Source: Benincasa hispida
Lineage: Eukaryota; Streptophyta; Magnoliopsida; Cucurbitales; Cucurbitaceae
Length of the DNA: 64,000 nucleotides
NCBI RefSeq assembly: GCF_009727055.1
Contig: NC_052350.1
Span: 36,784,874 to 36,848,873, forward strand
Reading direction: 5' to 3'
In this document: positions 1-11,287 of the stretch, piece after piece
How the letters are laid out: every line of letters begins with the position of its first letter
Numbering within the stretch: the first letter of the stretch is position 1
The notes under the pieces: model-generated
Database searches by the model: none
The model's input: the letters and a program-made list of their open reading frames with translations, nothing else
Told to the model about the DNA's origin: nothing
Made by a program: the position numbers and the translations under genes

Positions 1-294
1 GCAGTAGGCTTGACTTTGTGACTTTGAGCATGAAGATGAAGCATCGATGGAGCCTCTAAACTTGAAGATGGAGGAGCATATAAGTTTACTTTTAAAGAGA
101 AAGTGAAGCGCATTCCATGTGTGTGCCTTTTATTTACTGTGTTTACTCCTTACGAGGGATGAACATCTTCAACCCATTGTGTTGCCCCCAATAGAGATGA
201 ACATCTTCGATCTGAAGTGTCATTCTTTGACGGGGATGATCAACATCAATCTTGTAGTACTATACTTAGGTGGTTGTGGTACCTCTTCTGATGG

Positions 295-570
295 ATTAAA
301 CTTAAATTTCTTTAAGTTTCCTTCGTACCTTTAAAGAAAGGGATCGAATCATGATATAGTTCAAGTTTTTTTTTTTTTAACTGGACTGAACTTGAAGTTT
401 CTTTCAAGCTGCCTACATACCCTTCATAATGATAGGGATCAAGTCATAATGTAGTTCGAAGAGAATTCTTTTTTCTTTTTATGCGCGACTGAATTTAAAT
501 TTCTTTAAGTTGCCTACATACCCTTTATAATGAAAGGGATCAAGTTGTAACATAGTTCATACAATTTTTT
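295..570. repeat. Three ~92-101 bp tandem repeats in element tail
   Basis: Each unit has a (C)TGAA-TTTAAATTTCTTTAAG-like start, a 'GCCTACATACCC' core, an 'AAAGGGATCAAGT' segment and a T-rich spacer. Units begin near 295, 387 and 488. Two related units occur in reverse orientation in the plus-strand relative at 20,143-20,320, so this is part of the family's tail rather than a local accident. Bases 1-294 are related minisatellite-like DNA of the same tail ('CATCTTC', 'GAGGC' words). Confidence 0.7.
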
Positions 571-650
571 TTTGGGCCATTCACATTTTAAGCTCATGTG
601 GGCTAGGAGCATCATGCAGTTTAGGCTCGTGCGATGAGAAATTTCTTCAT

Positions 651-3160
651 TTAAACTTCAGAAGCTCTTATTTTATTATGGTTTACATTATCCTCTTCAT
701 TTGTAGGATTTGTCAATATGATGAGTTTTGACTTCACTATCAAGGAACCTTCTGTACTTATGTCAACAGAAAATTTCCTCTTCATGCGTGAAGGGACACG
801 ACTGTGAATATTTTCGTCGTTGTTTTCTTCATGGAATAAAGTTGGCTTCAAGATTTTCATCCTTCCTTTACGTTGATCGCTCGTTGTCTTCAGACGATCA
901 AAAGCAGATGCTGAAGGTTGATCTTTCTTTGATGTGGATATACTTAGCCTTTTGAAGGCTGAAGTTCGAGCAGAAGTAGTCATTGGACATTGGTCTTTTT
1001 CTCCTACCGTGGCCATACTCAATCTTTGAAAGACTGAAGATCAAGCACTTGAAGGCTTAATACGATTGAAGACAGAAGTTATTTGCTTCATTTCTTCTGA
1101 GTCTTTGACTTCTTCAGCAGTCACATGATTGTTGTCGACTTCCACTATGCCAACAGTGTAACATGCAATAACTTCTGATACTTTCTCTGGATGATTATTG
1201 AGAAAGCTTCTTGGGAGAAATTCTACTGAAGTTGTCGGCCGTCGGAATTAAGGGAAGTCTTTGTCTTCTTTCTTAGCAGGCTTAGGCTTCCGTGTCATCT
1301 TTTTGTCTTTCTTTTTATGAGTCTTGCTTCTTCTTCTATAGCTTCGATAGGAACACGACTCTTTTTGGATGGAGTTTGGTTGTCTTCTCTTTCGATGAGT
1401 CAATAATATCCACCCTTCGTTGTCATCTACAACAAGCTCATCTTTCTTTTTGGAATTTACTGTTTGAATCTCTTGTTGGAACCGAACAACTTTAAGCTCG
1501 AATTCTCCAAACTGGATCGGACTTTGTCTTTAAGCATGGGACACAGACAGTATTGGAATATTCGAAGTCACCACTACTGTAGCGTGATTTTTCTGAGCTA
1601 CTTCATCCAAATATAGCTCAATCTTCTTTCCAAGAGCCAACTTCATAATTCGTTCCTTCAGCATGAAGCACCTTTCAACTGGGTGACTAATGACCCGATG
1701 ATACTTGCAGTAGTTAGGATCATCTATTTTTCCTTCTTGTTCCGGCCACTTGCATTCCGGTAGCTGAATAAGTTGCTTCTCTAGTAGTTGCTCCAACATA
1801 TCTGCCACATCAGAGTCAGGGAATGGATAAACCTTCGCCTGTCTTTCTTTGAGGGTTGGGCGACGTCTCTCACCTTCTTGATCTTTCTTCTCTATCTTCT
1901 TTTCTTTTCCTTTTGAGGAGAACTTCAGTGGGATTGTGTTAATGACCATTGATTCTTTCGTGACACCTTTCAAAGTTTTCTTGGCGCTCTTCACCTCCTT
2001 CTTGTCTTTCCTCGGTTCGTGGTTCAGAAAGTTTCTCGTTCCTCTGTTGGCGATACTTATCTCCATGTCGTGAGCGCGGGTCGTTAATTCTTCAAAGGTA
2101 CGGGGCTTAATCCCTTGTACAATATAGAGGAGTTCCCAGTGCATACCCTGTGTGCACATTTCCACAGCAGACAACTAGATGAGTCGATCTTTGCAATCCA
2201 GACTCAGAGCTCTCAATCGATTGATGTAGTCGACGGCTGGTTCCTCTTTCCATTGTTTGGAGTTTGTCAACTCCATCATGCTGACGGTGCGTCTGGTGCT
2301 GTAGAAGCGATTCAAGAATTCTCTTTCAAGTTGCTCCCAACTGTCAATCACCTCAGGCTCTAAGTCTGTGTACAAGTCAAAAGTGTTCCCTTTGAGGGTT
2401 CTGACGAACTGTTTGACCAGTAGATCTCCTCTTGTTCCCGCATTTTCGTATGTTTCTAAGAAGTGGGTGATGTGTTACTTTGGGTTTCCCTTTCCCTCGA
2501 ATTGTTGGAACTTTGGGGGTTGGTATCCAGTAGGCATTCTCAGGTTGTCGATCCTCTGAGTGTATGGCTTAGAATACATGAAGGAGGTTTGGGTCGGCTT
2601 CCATATTGAGCTCTTATGGAGGTCATGATCATGTCTTGTAGTTGTTGGACCGACAAAGAGGCCACCGAGGCTGACTGTTACGATTGGCTTTCTTGTAGCA
2701 CGGTCTTCCCTTTGTCGATTGCTTTCATCGTGGGTGTTAGGCTTGATTGAGCAGCCTCTCGAGACTACATTTGTTCCTTCAGGGCAGCGATCTCGTGGTC
2801 TTGCTCCTCGACGGCTTTCATCAGGAAATTAATCTTCCTTTCCATTTCAACCATGGCCGCTTTTTCCGTCACATCCGCCATCATGACAGAAATCACATCT
2901 GGCGGTGAATCTCTTTTCGGTCCATCGGGCGTAAAAGTAGAGTTGTCGAACAAGGGGTCTTCCTTGATGACAACCCCACTTTATGGGGATTCCATCATTT
3001 GTTTCAAGATTTCATGGGTGATGGGGGAGCTCTGCTCTTGCTCCTGCGTGATTTCTTTTGAGCGGCCGCAGGTGACCGGTCCCTTGTATAAGCCGTTTGT
3101 GGAGGAAGCTTTGGATGTCGTCTTCTTAGGAGATTTGGATGCCACCTTCTTAGGTGTCAT
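651..3160 (-). pseudogene. Gag-like polyprotein of gypsy element, several in-frame stops
   Basis: The ATG at 3,160 starts a lysine/serine-rich N-terminus (MTPKKVASKSPKKTTSKAS). A coiled-coil-like heptad stretch (VEMERKINFLMKAVEEQ) lies near 2,800. The retrotransposon-gag core is at 2,375-2,175 (SWEQLEREFLNRFYST) and continues to about 2,000. A zinc-knuckle-like motif YCKYHRVISHPVERC (C-X2-H-X4-H-X4-C) lies near 1,700, and a basic region follows. The C-terminal block (RVPSRMKRKFSVDISTEGSL) ends at the stop at 651. At least five in-frame stops break it, for example after MESP, after LKEQM and between CKDRLI and LSAVEM. It keeps a central gag segment that the plus-strand copy has lost. In the family this protein would form the particle. 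Here it is dead. Confidence 0.8.
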
Positions 3161-3203
3161 TTGGCTTGTTTGAATGCTAAGAAAGAGATGAGAGATAGAG
3201 AGA

Positions 3204-3221
3204 TCCCACTGGGCGTGCCAA
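3204..3221 (-). other. Primer-binding site of gypsy element
   Basis: Minus-strand TTGGCACGCCCAGTGGGA begins two bases inside the LTR end. The identical string follows the 5' LTR of the plus-strand relative at 18,197. I infer tRNA-primer pairing from position and from similarity to the TGGCGCC-type sites of plant gypsy elements. The tRNA species was not determined. Confidence 0.75.
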
Positions 3222-3223
3222 TT

Positions 3224-3529
3224 TGTTCACACAAGGTTTCTAGAGAAACGTGTTTCGTGGAGTTGAACTTGAGTTGGAGTTGATTTGATGCGATGTGGTT
3301 CAATCTCTAATACTTGATCTTCTTATTCTCTCTCAGTTGGGTGAATATGCTTAACTTGAGAAGGAAAGCACCGAACATTCTTGAAGTAGAAGTCTTTGAA
3401 GCATGGAATAGAAGTTTTGGAAGAGTATTTGTGTCTTCAAAGGTCTTCTACCTTATAGAAGTGTAGCTTCAAAGGTCTTCTGCCTTGAAGTAGAAGTCTT
3501 GTGATTGGTTCAAAATTTCTCATTCAACA
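3224..3529 (-). repeat. Shortened gypsy LTR (306 bp)
   Basis: The minus strand starts TGTTGAATGAGAAATTTTG and ends TGTGAACA, matching the ends of the 1,167-bp and 1,296-bp LTRs at 17,028 and 23,091. The middle, including the TATA region and most minisatellite units, is missing, so this LTR is an internally deleted or short variant. It retains degenerate 'CTTCAAAGGTCTTC' repeats. Confidence 0.8.
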
Positions 3530-3998
3530 AGGGGCTTTGGGGAGGGAATAGAAAGGGGATGAGAGAGAAAATTATGGGAAAATGAGGGGCGAAATAAGTT
3601 TTAAAAAAGAATTTAGCTTGATTTCTCCTGACAGTATGTTAAAAACATTCAAGAGAAATCTTCTTTCCCGACAGTTTTTTAAGAGTCGAGAAAAGTCTTC
3701 TATCCCGACGCCACCTTTGTTATCGAGATAGGAGGCTTTTCTTGACTCTTAAAAAGTATCAAGAAATGAGGTTTTTCGCGATAATTTTTAACAAACCGTC
3801 AGAATAGGCCACTAAAAACTTTTTCCTCCCAAATTTTTCTCTGACGCCTACCGAAATGGTGTTGGGACGATATTAAAAATGGTGTTGGGAAAGACATTAT
3901 TTCTCGGCGCCTAAAAAAGCGTCCGAAAACGTACCATTTTTTATGCTTTTTTAGGCGTTGGGAGAAAATCATTGGGAAAGAATAATTTTCTTGTAGTA
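3530..3998. mobile_element. CACTA transposon end fragment
   Basis: The right edge AATTTTCTTGTAGTA is the reverse complement of a CACTACAAGAAAATT-type CACTA terminus, with the last G changed to A. Inside are sub-terminal 'CCCGAC', 'GGCGTTGGGA' and 'AGCGTCCG' words and a foldback around TTTTTTAGGCG. The left end is not present; the gypsy LTR abuts it. No transposase is visible. Confidence 0.6.
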
Positions 3999-4054
3999 TC
4001 TTGATTTGACTGATTGAAATTGGCTATCATTATTGTTGGCTCAACTGTACCTCT

Positions 4055-4400
4055 TCACCCGCCATCTGCAACATTAACAGGTATCCACCATCTCTCTGGT
4101 CTTTTCGCAACATCAAATCGAAATCTATACAGTGTGGAATATTTGTGGCTAACTGCCACCACTTGGGATCCTAACACGAGTTTACACTGGTTATTACCAA
4201 AATCATAACTGTAATCCCCAACATCCAATTTGCCAATAGATATGAGATTTATCTTCATCTAGGCATAAACCAGACATTGTGTAGTACTAACTTTTCTCCA
4301 CACTCTGTCTTCAGATTAATATCTCCAATCCCAACAATCTTGGAGACTCTACCATTCTTCATTCTCAATATACCACGATGTTCTAATGTGAAAGATATGA
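4055..4400 (-). pseudogene. Copia protease tail and GAG_pre-integrase relic
   Basis: The minus-strand frame reads VVGIG-like 'KIVGIGDINLKTECGEKL', then 'LVLHNVW', then after a break 'NLISIGKLDVGDYSYDFG'. This is the usual order at the copia protease/GAG_pre-integrase boundary. The catalytic aspartate motif of the protease is not recognisable. Stops and frame changes separate the pieces. Integrase should follow to the left but is replaced by unrelated DNA at 3,998. Confidence 0.65.
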
Positions 4401-4559
4401 ATAGACTACTATCTGAAGCTATGTGTATGGAAGTTGCATTATCAATTGTCTATTCAGATGTATGGCTACTATTTTATATGTTACTCTTAACAAAAACACA
4501 ATCATCATCAATTTCATCATCAATCTCAATCACATTTACCTCCTATTTTCTTTTTTAAA

Positions 4560-5035
4560 TCCTCTTCTAATTTCCTGCATTGACTTTTGAAGTGACCTTA
4601 TTCTTATTATTCCACTTTCTTACTATTACGCCACCTGTAATTTTCAAAATTTATCTTGTCTTTACCCTTATTTACAATTAAAGTTGAATTTACAACAGAT
4701 TCTTTACTATTACCCTTCCTATGAATTTCCGCAGTCATAACTAAATTACAAATTGCTGAAAACTTTAATGTATTATCCCCAATCAAATTAGCCACTGTTG
4801 TTTTCATTGTTTCCTAACTATCTGATAAATACATTAATAATTAAATAGCATATACTCAATCAGTAAATTATATTTTAAAATATTTTAACTGATTTAATCA
4901 AAGTGGTAACCTCATTAATATAGGAATTAACAGAAACATCCTCAACCATTTGCATGTTGAAATATTTCTTAAGGACATAAGTTTTACTATTTGCATATGG
5001 TTTCTCATACCTATTTGTACGCATTTGATACCACC
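4560..5035 (-). pseudogene. Middle part of copia gag
   Basis: The minus strand reads 'YEKPYANSKTYVLKKYFNMQM', 'VEDVSVNSYINEVTTLIKS' and then 'MKTTVANLIGDN', typical of the UBN2-type gag of plant copia elements. A zinc knuckle expected near 4,600 is degraded. It continues the gag N-terminus found at 8,140-8,430; the two parts are separated by the inserted LTRs. Confidence 0.65.
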
Positions 5036-5047
5036 TTAAATTTGTTA

Positions 5048-8000
5048 TCTTGCTCTGATTAATTCGGGGCCGCTCCTTGGTTTTAAGTTTATTTAGTGAT
5101 TTTACAGGTTTCAGACATTAAAGAGGTAGAACCTAGCGTTAGAGTCGAAATGGAGCTAAATCAGATAGAAACAGAGCTCAAATGTATCTACCGAAAAATA
5201 AGAGGCAAAATTATGAAAATGCCTCTGAGGGCAATGTTGGGAATGTCCTAGAACACGCAGTTCGTGTTAAACATTCTATTTATCAATAAAATATTATTGA
5301 TTATTTTATTCAATAAAGTTGTTGATTTTGCATTCTATTATGAAAATCCAATAAACATATCCATAGCTATAATATGAATACTTTAACTTTATGTGGTGAC
5401 ATAAACAAGATCAAGTTAATAGTATATAGCCTAAATGGTCTATGAGTATATAGATGAAATTGGGTATCTCATCCTGGTAACACTATTTGATGCGGCCCAT
5501 TTTGTATAGGTAATACAAATCATGTGATCCATAGATCATTCATATAAAAACATGTGAGTGGAGGCATCCTATGCAATGAGTTTGCATATAGACTGGACCA
5601 CGAAATACTCACTTTTCTTTACAACGACCGTTTACTGTTAAAAATGACTATTTTATACTTAAGTAACCCAAGATAACTTGATCTTAATCCTAAGCTAGTT
5701 ATGAACTCCTGTTTATTCAGGATTATCCTTTGATCTGCATAGGTGAGAGTAGTCCAACAGCACTGCTCAATAATCCTTCCATTTTAGGTATAAGATCGGA
5801 TAAATAGCTAGGGACATACCCCTGCAAGATGGAATTCACTCCTACCCATTTTAGGGTTAGCAGATAGGTTGTTCTCTTAAGTACTGATTCTAGGTCTTGA
5901 ACAATCGGGGCCCCGCCTTCTCTTGATAGAGAAAGGACTTGATTCATAAGTAGTATTATAATCAAATTATTCATTAGAGGATCAGTGGGAACTTAAGGAA
6001 CGAGATGTATTTACAGGGGTAAAATGGTAATTTTGATCCAGTTGTGATTACGAACACCTGTGAAGGATCGACTTACTGATTATGGTTTATATGGACAGAA
6101 ATATATCTACAGTGATAAAAGTGCAACTATCGAGCTATAGTGGTGTGTCTTGATAGTTAACGAATAGTGATTAATTCAATTAAAGAGTTTTCATGAATTA
6201 ATTACAGATCGTTGGAGCTCATGAGTTGTAGGTCCATTAGGTCCCTCTATTAGCTCATGAAATTAGAATAACAAGTTGAGTATTGATGTATGAATTTAGA
6301 GTTTTCGATTGATTGTATATGATACAATTATAAACGTTTATTTTAATTAAAATTAAACGAAATTGGAAAATCAATTAATATTTAAATTATGATTTAAACA
6401 TAAAATTGATAAAATAAATTAAAATTAGTTTTATTTAAGTTAATTCTTTTGAATTAATTTTATAAAATTATTTTGGATAAAATGATTTTATGAAATCATT
6501 TTATGTTAATGGGTTTTTCCAATTTTAGGAAAAACCCACTAACATGTATTATGAAATATCACCCAAGATCCATTACTAGTCTTCAAGCTGGAGCTACCCA
6601 ATATGCAACCTGATACAATTGTATGGTTTTTACCTATATATAGAACTTCATGCATGAAGACCAGTGAGAGATTGAAAAATAGAAAAGTTCTGAATTGATA
6701 ACCCTACTCTCATTCCTCATCAACTCAACTTGTTCAAGTGTTCCATCACACATTCCAGCTTGAGCATAATAGAGAAGATCTCAGTGGTAGTCTTCTCAGT
6801 GATTCAAGCGAGATCTTGGTGTTTTGCAGCTGATATTGTGTACGAATCTTCAAAGGTAGTATTTGTTTCAAAACCTCTTTTGAATATCATATGTACAGCA
6901 TGCTCAAAACTCAAATTAAATGTAGTTTAAGTGCTTATTGATTCTATAATCTTCCGTTGTATGATATTTCATTCCTTTAGGCAACGCCACACAGCGCCAT
7001 TTCCAATAGTTGTGCAAGCATGGAGCACTGTAGCGCTACCTTACGCTGCAGCATGATGATATTTATAGAAGACCCCTGATGCATTGAGCAATGCAAAGCT
7101 CCAAATTTTGATAGAAGTAGGATCGCGTGCATGCTCTTAAGGCATTGCAGCGTTACCTCACACCGCGACACGGTGCTTAGAAAAGGGTTAGAGTGTCGCG
7201 ACGCTACTGCAATTTTTTATAAAATCCAAATTGTCGTTTAAGGTGAAGGATCGAGCCACCCCAGAATTCTCTCTTCTCTAATCTTCAATTATTTTCCACT
7301 TTGGGTTATATCAATACTTGGGAGTTTCTTCCCTATGATTAAGAGGATGATTCTTGGCTAAGGTTAGTAGATCTAGCCTAGGTTTCTAGGAGATTTTCCC
7401 TTTTTAGTTGAACGTGTGAGAATTGTTCTTCATGAACTTGTTTTTGTTATTGTTTTTGGGTTTTCCTTCTTAGTTCAATTACTAAACCATCATATTATCT
7501 TCGATTTTCTGACACACTTCTTTTAGATTGTATGATTAGAGGCTTGTGATTAGTATATAATATGTGACAAATAAATGTTAATTACTCGGAAGAAAATGGT
7601 TAGATTATCTTACTAAATTGTTAGTCAACGAAAATTAGTATTGTGCAATCAACCTATAGGAAATCAACTCAAATGTTTAATTATAGTGTTTCCAGTTATA
7701 TATTAATCTTAGCATTACCCTAGATCTTAATGCAATTAGACCGTTATGATTAGTATGCATTTCATATATTCACTTTGGGCTAATTAATTAATTATGTCGA
7801 TTAATTAACATTTCTAATTAATTTGGTTAGGTATAAACAAGAATTCAATTTGATCTCTTATGTTCTATCATCAAGTATACTAAATGTAGAAACTTCGAAA
7901 CAACCCAAGCTAGGTTCTTCATAAATACTATTTCTCACCACTCTTTCTTTGTTATCGTTTACTTTCATGCCCATTTATTTTTATTGCAAGCAAATCCAAC

Positions 8001-8127
8001 CGAACCCTCTTCTCAATTACTTTCGGATCATAAGCATTCTAACTAAGAAGCACAAATATTCCCTGTGGATTTGACCCGTACTTCCACTACTCTGGTTAAG
8101 AAAGGAACAAAACTTTATTTGATCCGC
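5048..8127 (+). mobile_element. Athila-like gypsy LTR inserted in copia gag, split by solo LTR
   Basis: Outer boundaries are approximate. The left arm (5,048-5,234) and right arm (6,985-8,127) together resemble, in the opposite orientation, the LTR at 27,827-31,140: 'GGAGC...AAAATTATGAAAATGCC' near the start, several 'TAGCG' words, a long AT middle, and an end with 'TCCCTGTGGATTTGACCC' before TTTGATCC. The last phrase is typical of Athila/Tat LTR 3' ends. No PBS or gag follows, so it is a solo LTR or a fragment. I could not fix its target duplication. Confidence 0.5.
5235..6979 (+). repeat. Solo copia-type LTR, TSD GGCAA
   Basis: Starts TGTTGGGAATGTCCTA and ends TTCATTCCTTTA (terminal CA decayed to TA). 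It is flanked by perfect 5-bp duplications GGCAA at 5,230-5,234 and 6,980-6,984. Internal landmarks shared with the copies at 11,288 and 28,001 include GGATTATCCTTTGATCTGCAT, GGACAGAAATATATCTACAG and GTAGGTCCATTAG. No internal element sequence is attached, as expected after LTR-LTR recombination. Confidence 0.85.
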
Positions 8128-8139
8128 CGAAGAATTTGA

Positions 8140-8430
8140 CACCCTTTGGATGCTTGATTAGCGTTTCCATCAAATTCGCTTCACTAGTCTCACAGGCTAC
8201 AAGACTGGTGACATTTATTAACAAACACATTCTGGTGAATGTTATTGCTTCTTCATTCAGGTTCTCTCAATCTTCCTCTGACATCTCTTTCGGTCTCTCC
8301 TTCAATATCTTGTGCATTTTTTTGTAAGTTAAGAAATCCTTAACTTGCATCTTCTAATACCCAAAATTTTTCTCATCAAATTTTATGATTCCCTTGAAAC
8401 TTTTTGACCCTAATGATCTCATGACTCTTG
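8140..8430 (-). pseudogene. Copia gag N-terminus
   Basis: The minus strand reads 'IIKFDEKNFGY', a stop where tryptophan is expected, then 'KMQVKDFLTYKKMHKIL', 'KERPKEMSEEDWEN'-like text and 'LVACETSEANLMETLIKHP'. This is the start of a copia UBN2 gag. It lies immediately downstream (on the minus strand) of the PBS. The frame is lost where the Athila-like LTR begins at about 8,127. Confidence 0.7.
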
Positions 8431-8439
8431 AACTAAATA

Positions 8440-8451
8440 GCTCTGATACCA
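8440..8451 (-). other. Copia PBS (initiator Met tRNA type)
   Basis: Minus-strand TGGTATCAGAGC is the standard plant copia primer-binding site for initiator tRNA-Met. It lies five bases from the LTR end at 8,457. Confidence 0.85.
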
Positions 8452-8456
8452 CTTGT

Positions 8457-8879
8457 TGAAAATTTATACGAAATATAAATAAATTCAAAATAAACTAAAT
8501 TATATCACAAACTCCTACTTAATAAGTTAGAGCTAAATAAGTAACCGATCATAAAATAGAAAACAATAAAGAGAAGGAAATAAGAAAACGATACTGAAAA
8601 ATATATTGGTTCGCCCCAAACTCGAGACTACGTCTAATCTTTTACAACTGCATGTTTTACTATGATGGAGATTGTAGAAAAACCCAAACTCGCACTACAT
8701 ATCTCTCTTAAATAGCCCAATACGAACTATTTGATCTCCAGTACCACAACCTGGTATCTTTAAATAAATAAGAAACTCTTTAGTAAAATCATATTTCCAC
8801 CACCGCTGCTTTCTTCTTTAGTCATTGCTCACCTACCAAATGGGCTCTAGAGTTTTGGGCTCTACAATATTCCTTAACA
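8457..8879 (-). repeat. 5' LTR of minus-strand copia (423 bp)
   Basis: On the minus strand it begins TGTTAAGGAATATTG and ends AAATTTTCA, so it has TG...CA ends, and the PBS follows. No matching second LTR is found in the window. Confidence 0.7.
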
Positions 8880-9469
8880 GTTGTAGTAGTTGTCCTTTGT
8901 GACATTCGTCATCCTATACCTTGGATTTTCCTTCAAGATTTCTTCGCAATTGCCATTCCAGACAACCCGATATCTCATAGATTTCAAATTCTGTAAAATA
9001 TATTTTCCTTATCCGAAAATTCCTTGTGTTTATTTTTGCAAATTTCTTTCCTTCTCAACATGGTACTTACTAGTTTTGGTTTATTTTCTCCTTTTTTTGT
9101 TGAACATATTTAACAGAAAATGGTTCTCTTTTTAGGGTTTATACCTTTGAAGAACTTGTGTCGTAGTATGAAGTTGTTGGGTGCCACCATGATAGGTTGT
9201 TGGAAGAGATGTCTTCCTTATATGTCAATCCTATGATTGTGAAGTTTGTTCTACTATCGATCTAGAGATATTCTCTAAGTCATATTGAATTGTTCTACTA
9301 CAACTTGAGAAATGATTCATCAAGTGGAGTGGTCTTTATTTGAAGGTGGAAAGACAAAAGTCTTTGTGAGAGGGAGTCTCACACTTTGGGGGAGCCTAAG
9401 TATGTGGAAGGTGAGGGGATCTTAAAGAAGATAAAGCTTCTATAGGAAATGTTCATGCCTTAATTGCAA
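8880..9469. other. Unassigned spacer before SIRE-like element
   Basis: T-rich DNA without convincing coding content. The last ~300 bases may be the leader of the downstream plus-strand copia element (decayed gag text seems to begin near 9,160), but no LTR or PBS could be recognised. Confidence 0.3.
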
Positions 9470-10445
9470 TCTTCAATGGGGCAAACAAAAACATTTTTTT
9501 GTCTCATCAATACTTGTACTTTGGCTAAAGAGGCTTGAGATATATTAGAAGTTTCTCATGAAGGAACTTCAAAAGTGAAGTAATGAAGATTGTAACTTCT
9601 TACTACTAAGTTTGAAAGTTTCGAAATGTTTGAAGATGAAATAATTACTTAGTTTGAAGGTTGTTTACTTGATATAGAGAATGAATCATTCGCTTTGGGT
9701 GAGAAGATGCCAAAAAAGAAGCTGGTTAGAGAGCTTCTCAGATCTTTGCCAAAAAGATTTGACATAAAGGTTACAGGTATTGAAGAAAATCTTAGGTATT
9801 GCAACAATGAAGGTTGATGAACTACTTGGGTCCTTGCTTACTTTTGAGATGATTTTTTATGGAAAACCTTACAAAAGAAACCAAGGCATTGTCCTACAAT
9901 CCTCTTTAAGTAATCAGTCTGAAGGTAAAATTGTAGAGTCAAATAAATCTCTTGTAGACTCAATATCTTTGCTATCTAAACAATTTAACAAGATTTTGAA
10001 GTTCTTAGAAAAGAAATAGGGGAATTATGTGCCTTAACATGTTAAAGAAAGTAGAAGTACATTTTTAAATCCCTACAATCTTAGAATCAGAAGAAAGATG
10101 TTGATAATTCAAGCATATTAATCAGAATAAAAAATAATCCTTCCATTGTAAGAAATGTGAAGGATATGGTAATTATCAGTCAGAATGTCCAAATTACCTC
10201 AAATAATAGAATAAGAGCTATGTGTAACTTTGTTTGATAAAGACTCTAAAGATAGCAATGAATTTGGAAAAGATGTCAGAGCCCTTGTTAATCACATTTC
10301 CAAAGAAATTCATATGGGAAAAAATCAAGAAAATGTGTATAAGGATAGTAGTAATGAAGAACAATGTCCACCTGAATCAATTGAAAGTTTTTATCATACT
10401 TTACACCAACAATGGCTAAATGATGTAAAAGCCTTGGATATTTAG
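9470..10445 (+). pseudogene. Copia UBN2-type gag with degraded zinc knuckle
   Basis: Recognisable pieces in several frames are 'HEGTSKVK', 'LGEKMPKKKLVRELLRSL', 'PKRFDIKVTGIEE' and 'VDELLGSLLTFEM'. They are followed by a knuckle-like CKKCEGYGNYQSEC near 10,150, in which the His of CCHC is replaced by Asn, and by an acidic linker (DKDSKDSNEFGKDV). Frameshifts and stops separate the pieces. Such gag proteins assemble the particle. This one cannot be translated. Confidence 0.7.
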
Positions 10446-10799
10446 AAAAAAAAGAATCAAGACCTCTCTTATAGAAAATCTTTAACTCATGGCTACTATC
10501 TCTGAACTTAAACGTGAATTGAACATGACTAAGAGTGAATTGAAATTTGTGCATAAATTTGTATAGACGTTGAACTCAGGAACAAATGATCTTAATAAGA
10601 TTTTGTCTCAAGGTAAGAAATATGGTGATCTAACAAGTCTTGAATACTTCTACAAAAAAAAAAAAAAAAAAAAGAATAGTTGATGATTAACTTATTGATA
10701 AAGGGAAAGAAAACCTTATAGTTGGGTGTGATAGAAGCTAATGTCAGCATCTTTGTCCTCAACATCTGTACAAACATCCTTTCAGAAGTCTGTAAAACA

Positions 10800-11282
10800 T
10801 GCCAAGAGGGTGTGAATGTGTCATCATTGTGGTAGAAAAGGTCACATTAGACCTTATTGTTTTAAATTACATGGTGTTTACCACAATTTATCTCGATCCT
10901 CTTTTACTCAGGTTAGAAAAGGCTATGTTTAAAAGCCTTCAACCCTTTAGTTAAAATAGGAGTGGCGTGTAAAAAAGGAGTACAATGCAGTGTGGTACTT
11001 ACATCGTTTCGATTCTTCACAAAAGATGATTGATGTTTTGACAGTGGAAGCTCCAGACACATGATTGTAGAAAAGAATTACAACACTGATCTCTAATCTT
11101 TGAGATCTGGCCATGTGACCTTTGATGATAGCACAACATGAAGGATCATTGGGAAAGGAAAACTGCAACATCCTAGTCTCCCACCACTTGAAAATCTATT
11201 GCTTGTTGAAAGGCTTACTGCTAATCTTATTAGTAGAAGTCAATTGTGTGACCAGGGTCTAAATGTTAATATCTTTAAAGAC
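10800..11282 (+). pseudogene. CCHC zinc finger and protease/pre-integrase remnants
   Basis: MCHHCGRKGHIRPYCFKLHG near 10,815-10,880 is a good C-X2-C-X4-H-X4-C knuckle. Text resembling a copia protease follows ('CSRHMIVEKNY', 'SGHVTFDDS'), then 'LENLLLVERLTANLISRSQL', the pre-integrase block, up to the solo LTR at 11,288. A poly-A tract sits at about 10,655-10,673. Several stops are present. Confidence 0.65.
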
Positions 11283-11287
11283 AATGT

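Larger units (their letters stand above)
1..3529 (-). mobile_element. Gag-only Ty3/gypsy (Tat-like) element, left part outside window
   Basis: Read on the minus strand the order is LTR (3,529 to 3,224), primer-binding site (3,221 to 3,204), gag-like frame (3,160 to 651), then a non-coding tail with tandem repeats running off the window. The layout and sequence match the plus-strand element at 17,028-24,386 but in the opposite orientation. No protease, reverse transcriptase, RNase H or integrase is visible. The second LTR and any target-site duplication would lie left of base 1. The family resembles melon/cucumber 'ty3-gypsy retrotransposon protein' entries as I remember them; that assignment was not checked. 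Confidence 0.8.
3999..8879 (-). mobile_element. Decayed minus-strand Ty1/copia element, interrupted by nested LTRs
   Basis: From right to left: LTR 8,879-8,457, initiator-tRNA-type PBS 8,451-8,440, gag N-terminus 8,430-8,140, then the Athila-like insertion (about 5,048-8,127), then the gag middle (5,035-4,560) and the protease/pre-integrase region (4,400-4,055). The rest of pol and the 3' LTR are missing; the element ends against the CACTA end. Its gag and pre-integrase wording is of the Tnt1-94 type as I know it. Nothing is intact. Confidence 0.7.

Noticed and set aside
5015..5030. GGTGGTATCAAATGCG on the minus strand as a second copia PBS
   Set aside because: It lies within text that reads as the middle of gag and no LTR end adjoins it.
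7200..7370. Possible short host exon near TAGCGCTACC-rich DNA
   Set aside because: The same wording recurs in the LTR at 30,700-30,960, so it is Athila-like LTR sequence.
8440..8451. Initiator tRNA-Met similarity (also at 53,044 and 24,535)
   Set aside because: Only a short stretch complementary to a tRNA 3' end is present, adjoining LTRs, so these are primer-binding sites and not tRNA genes.
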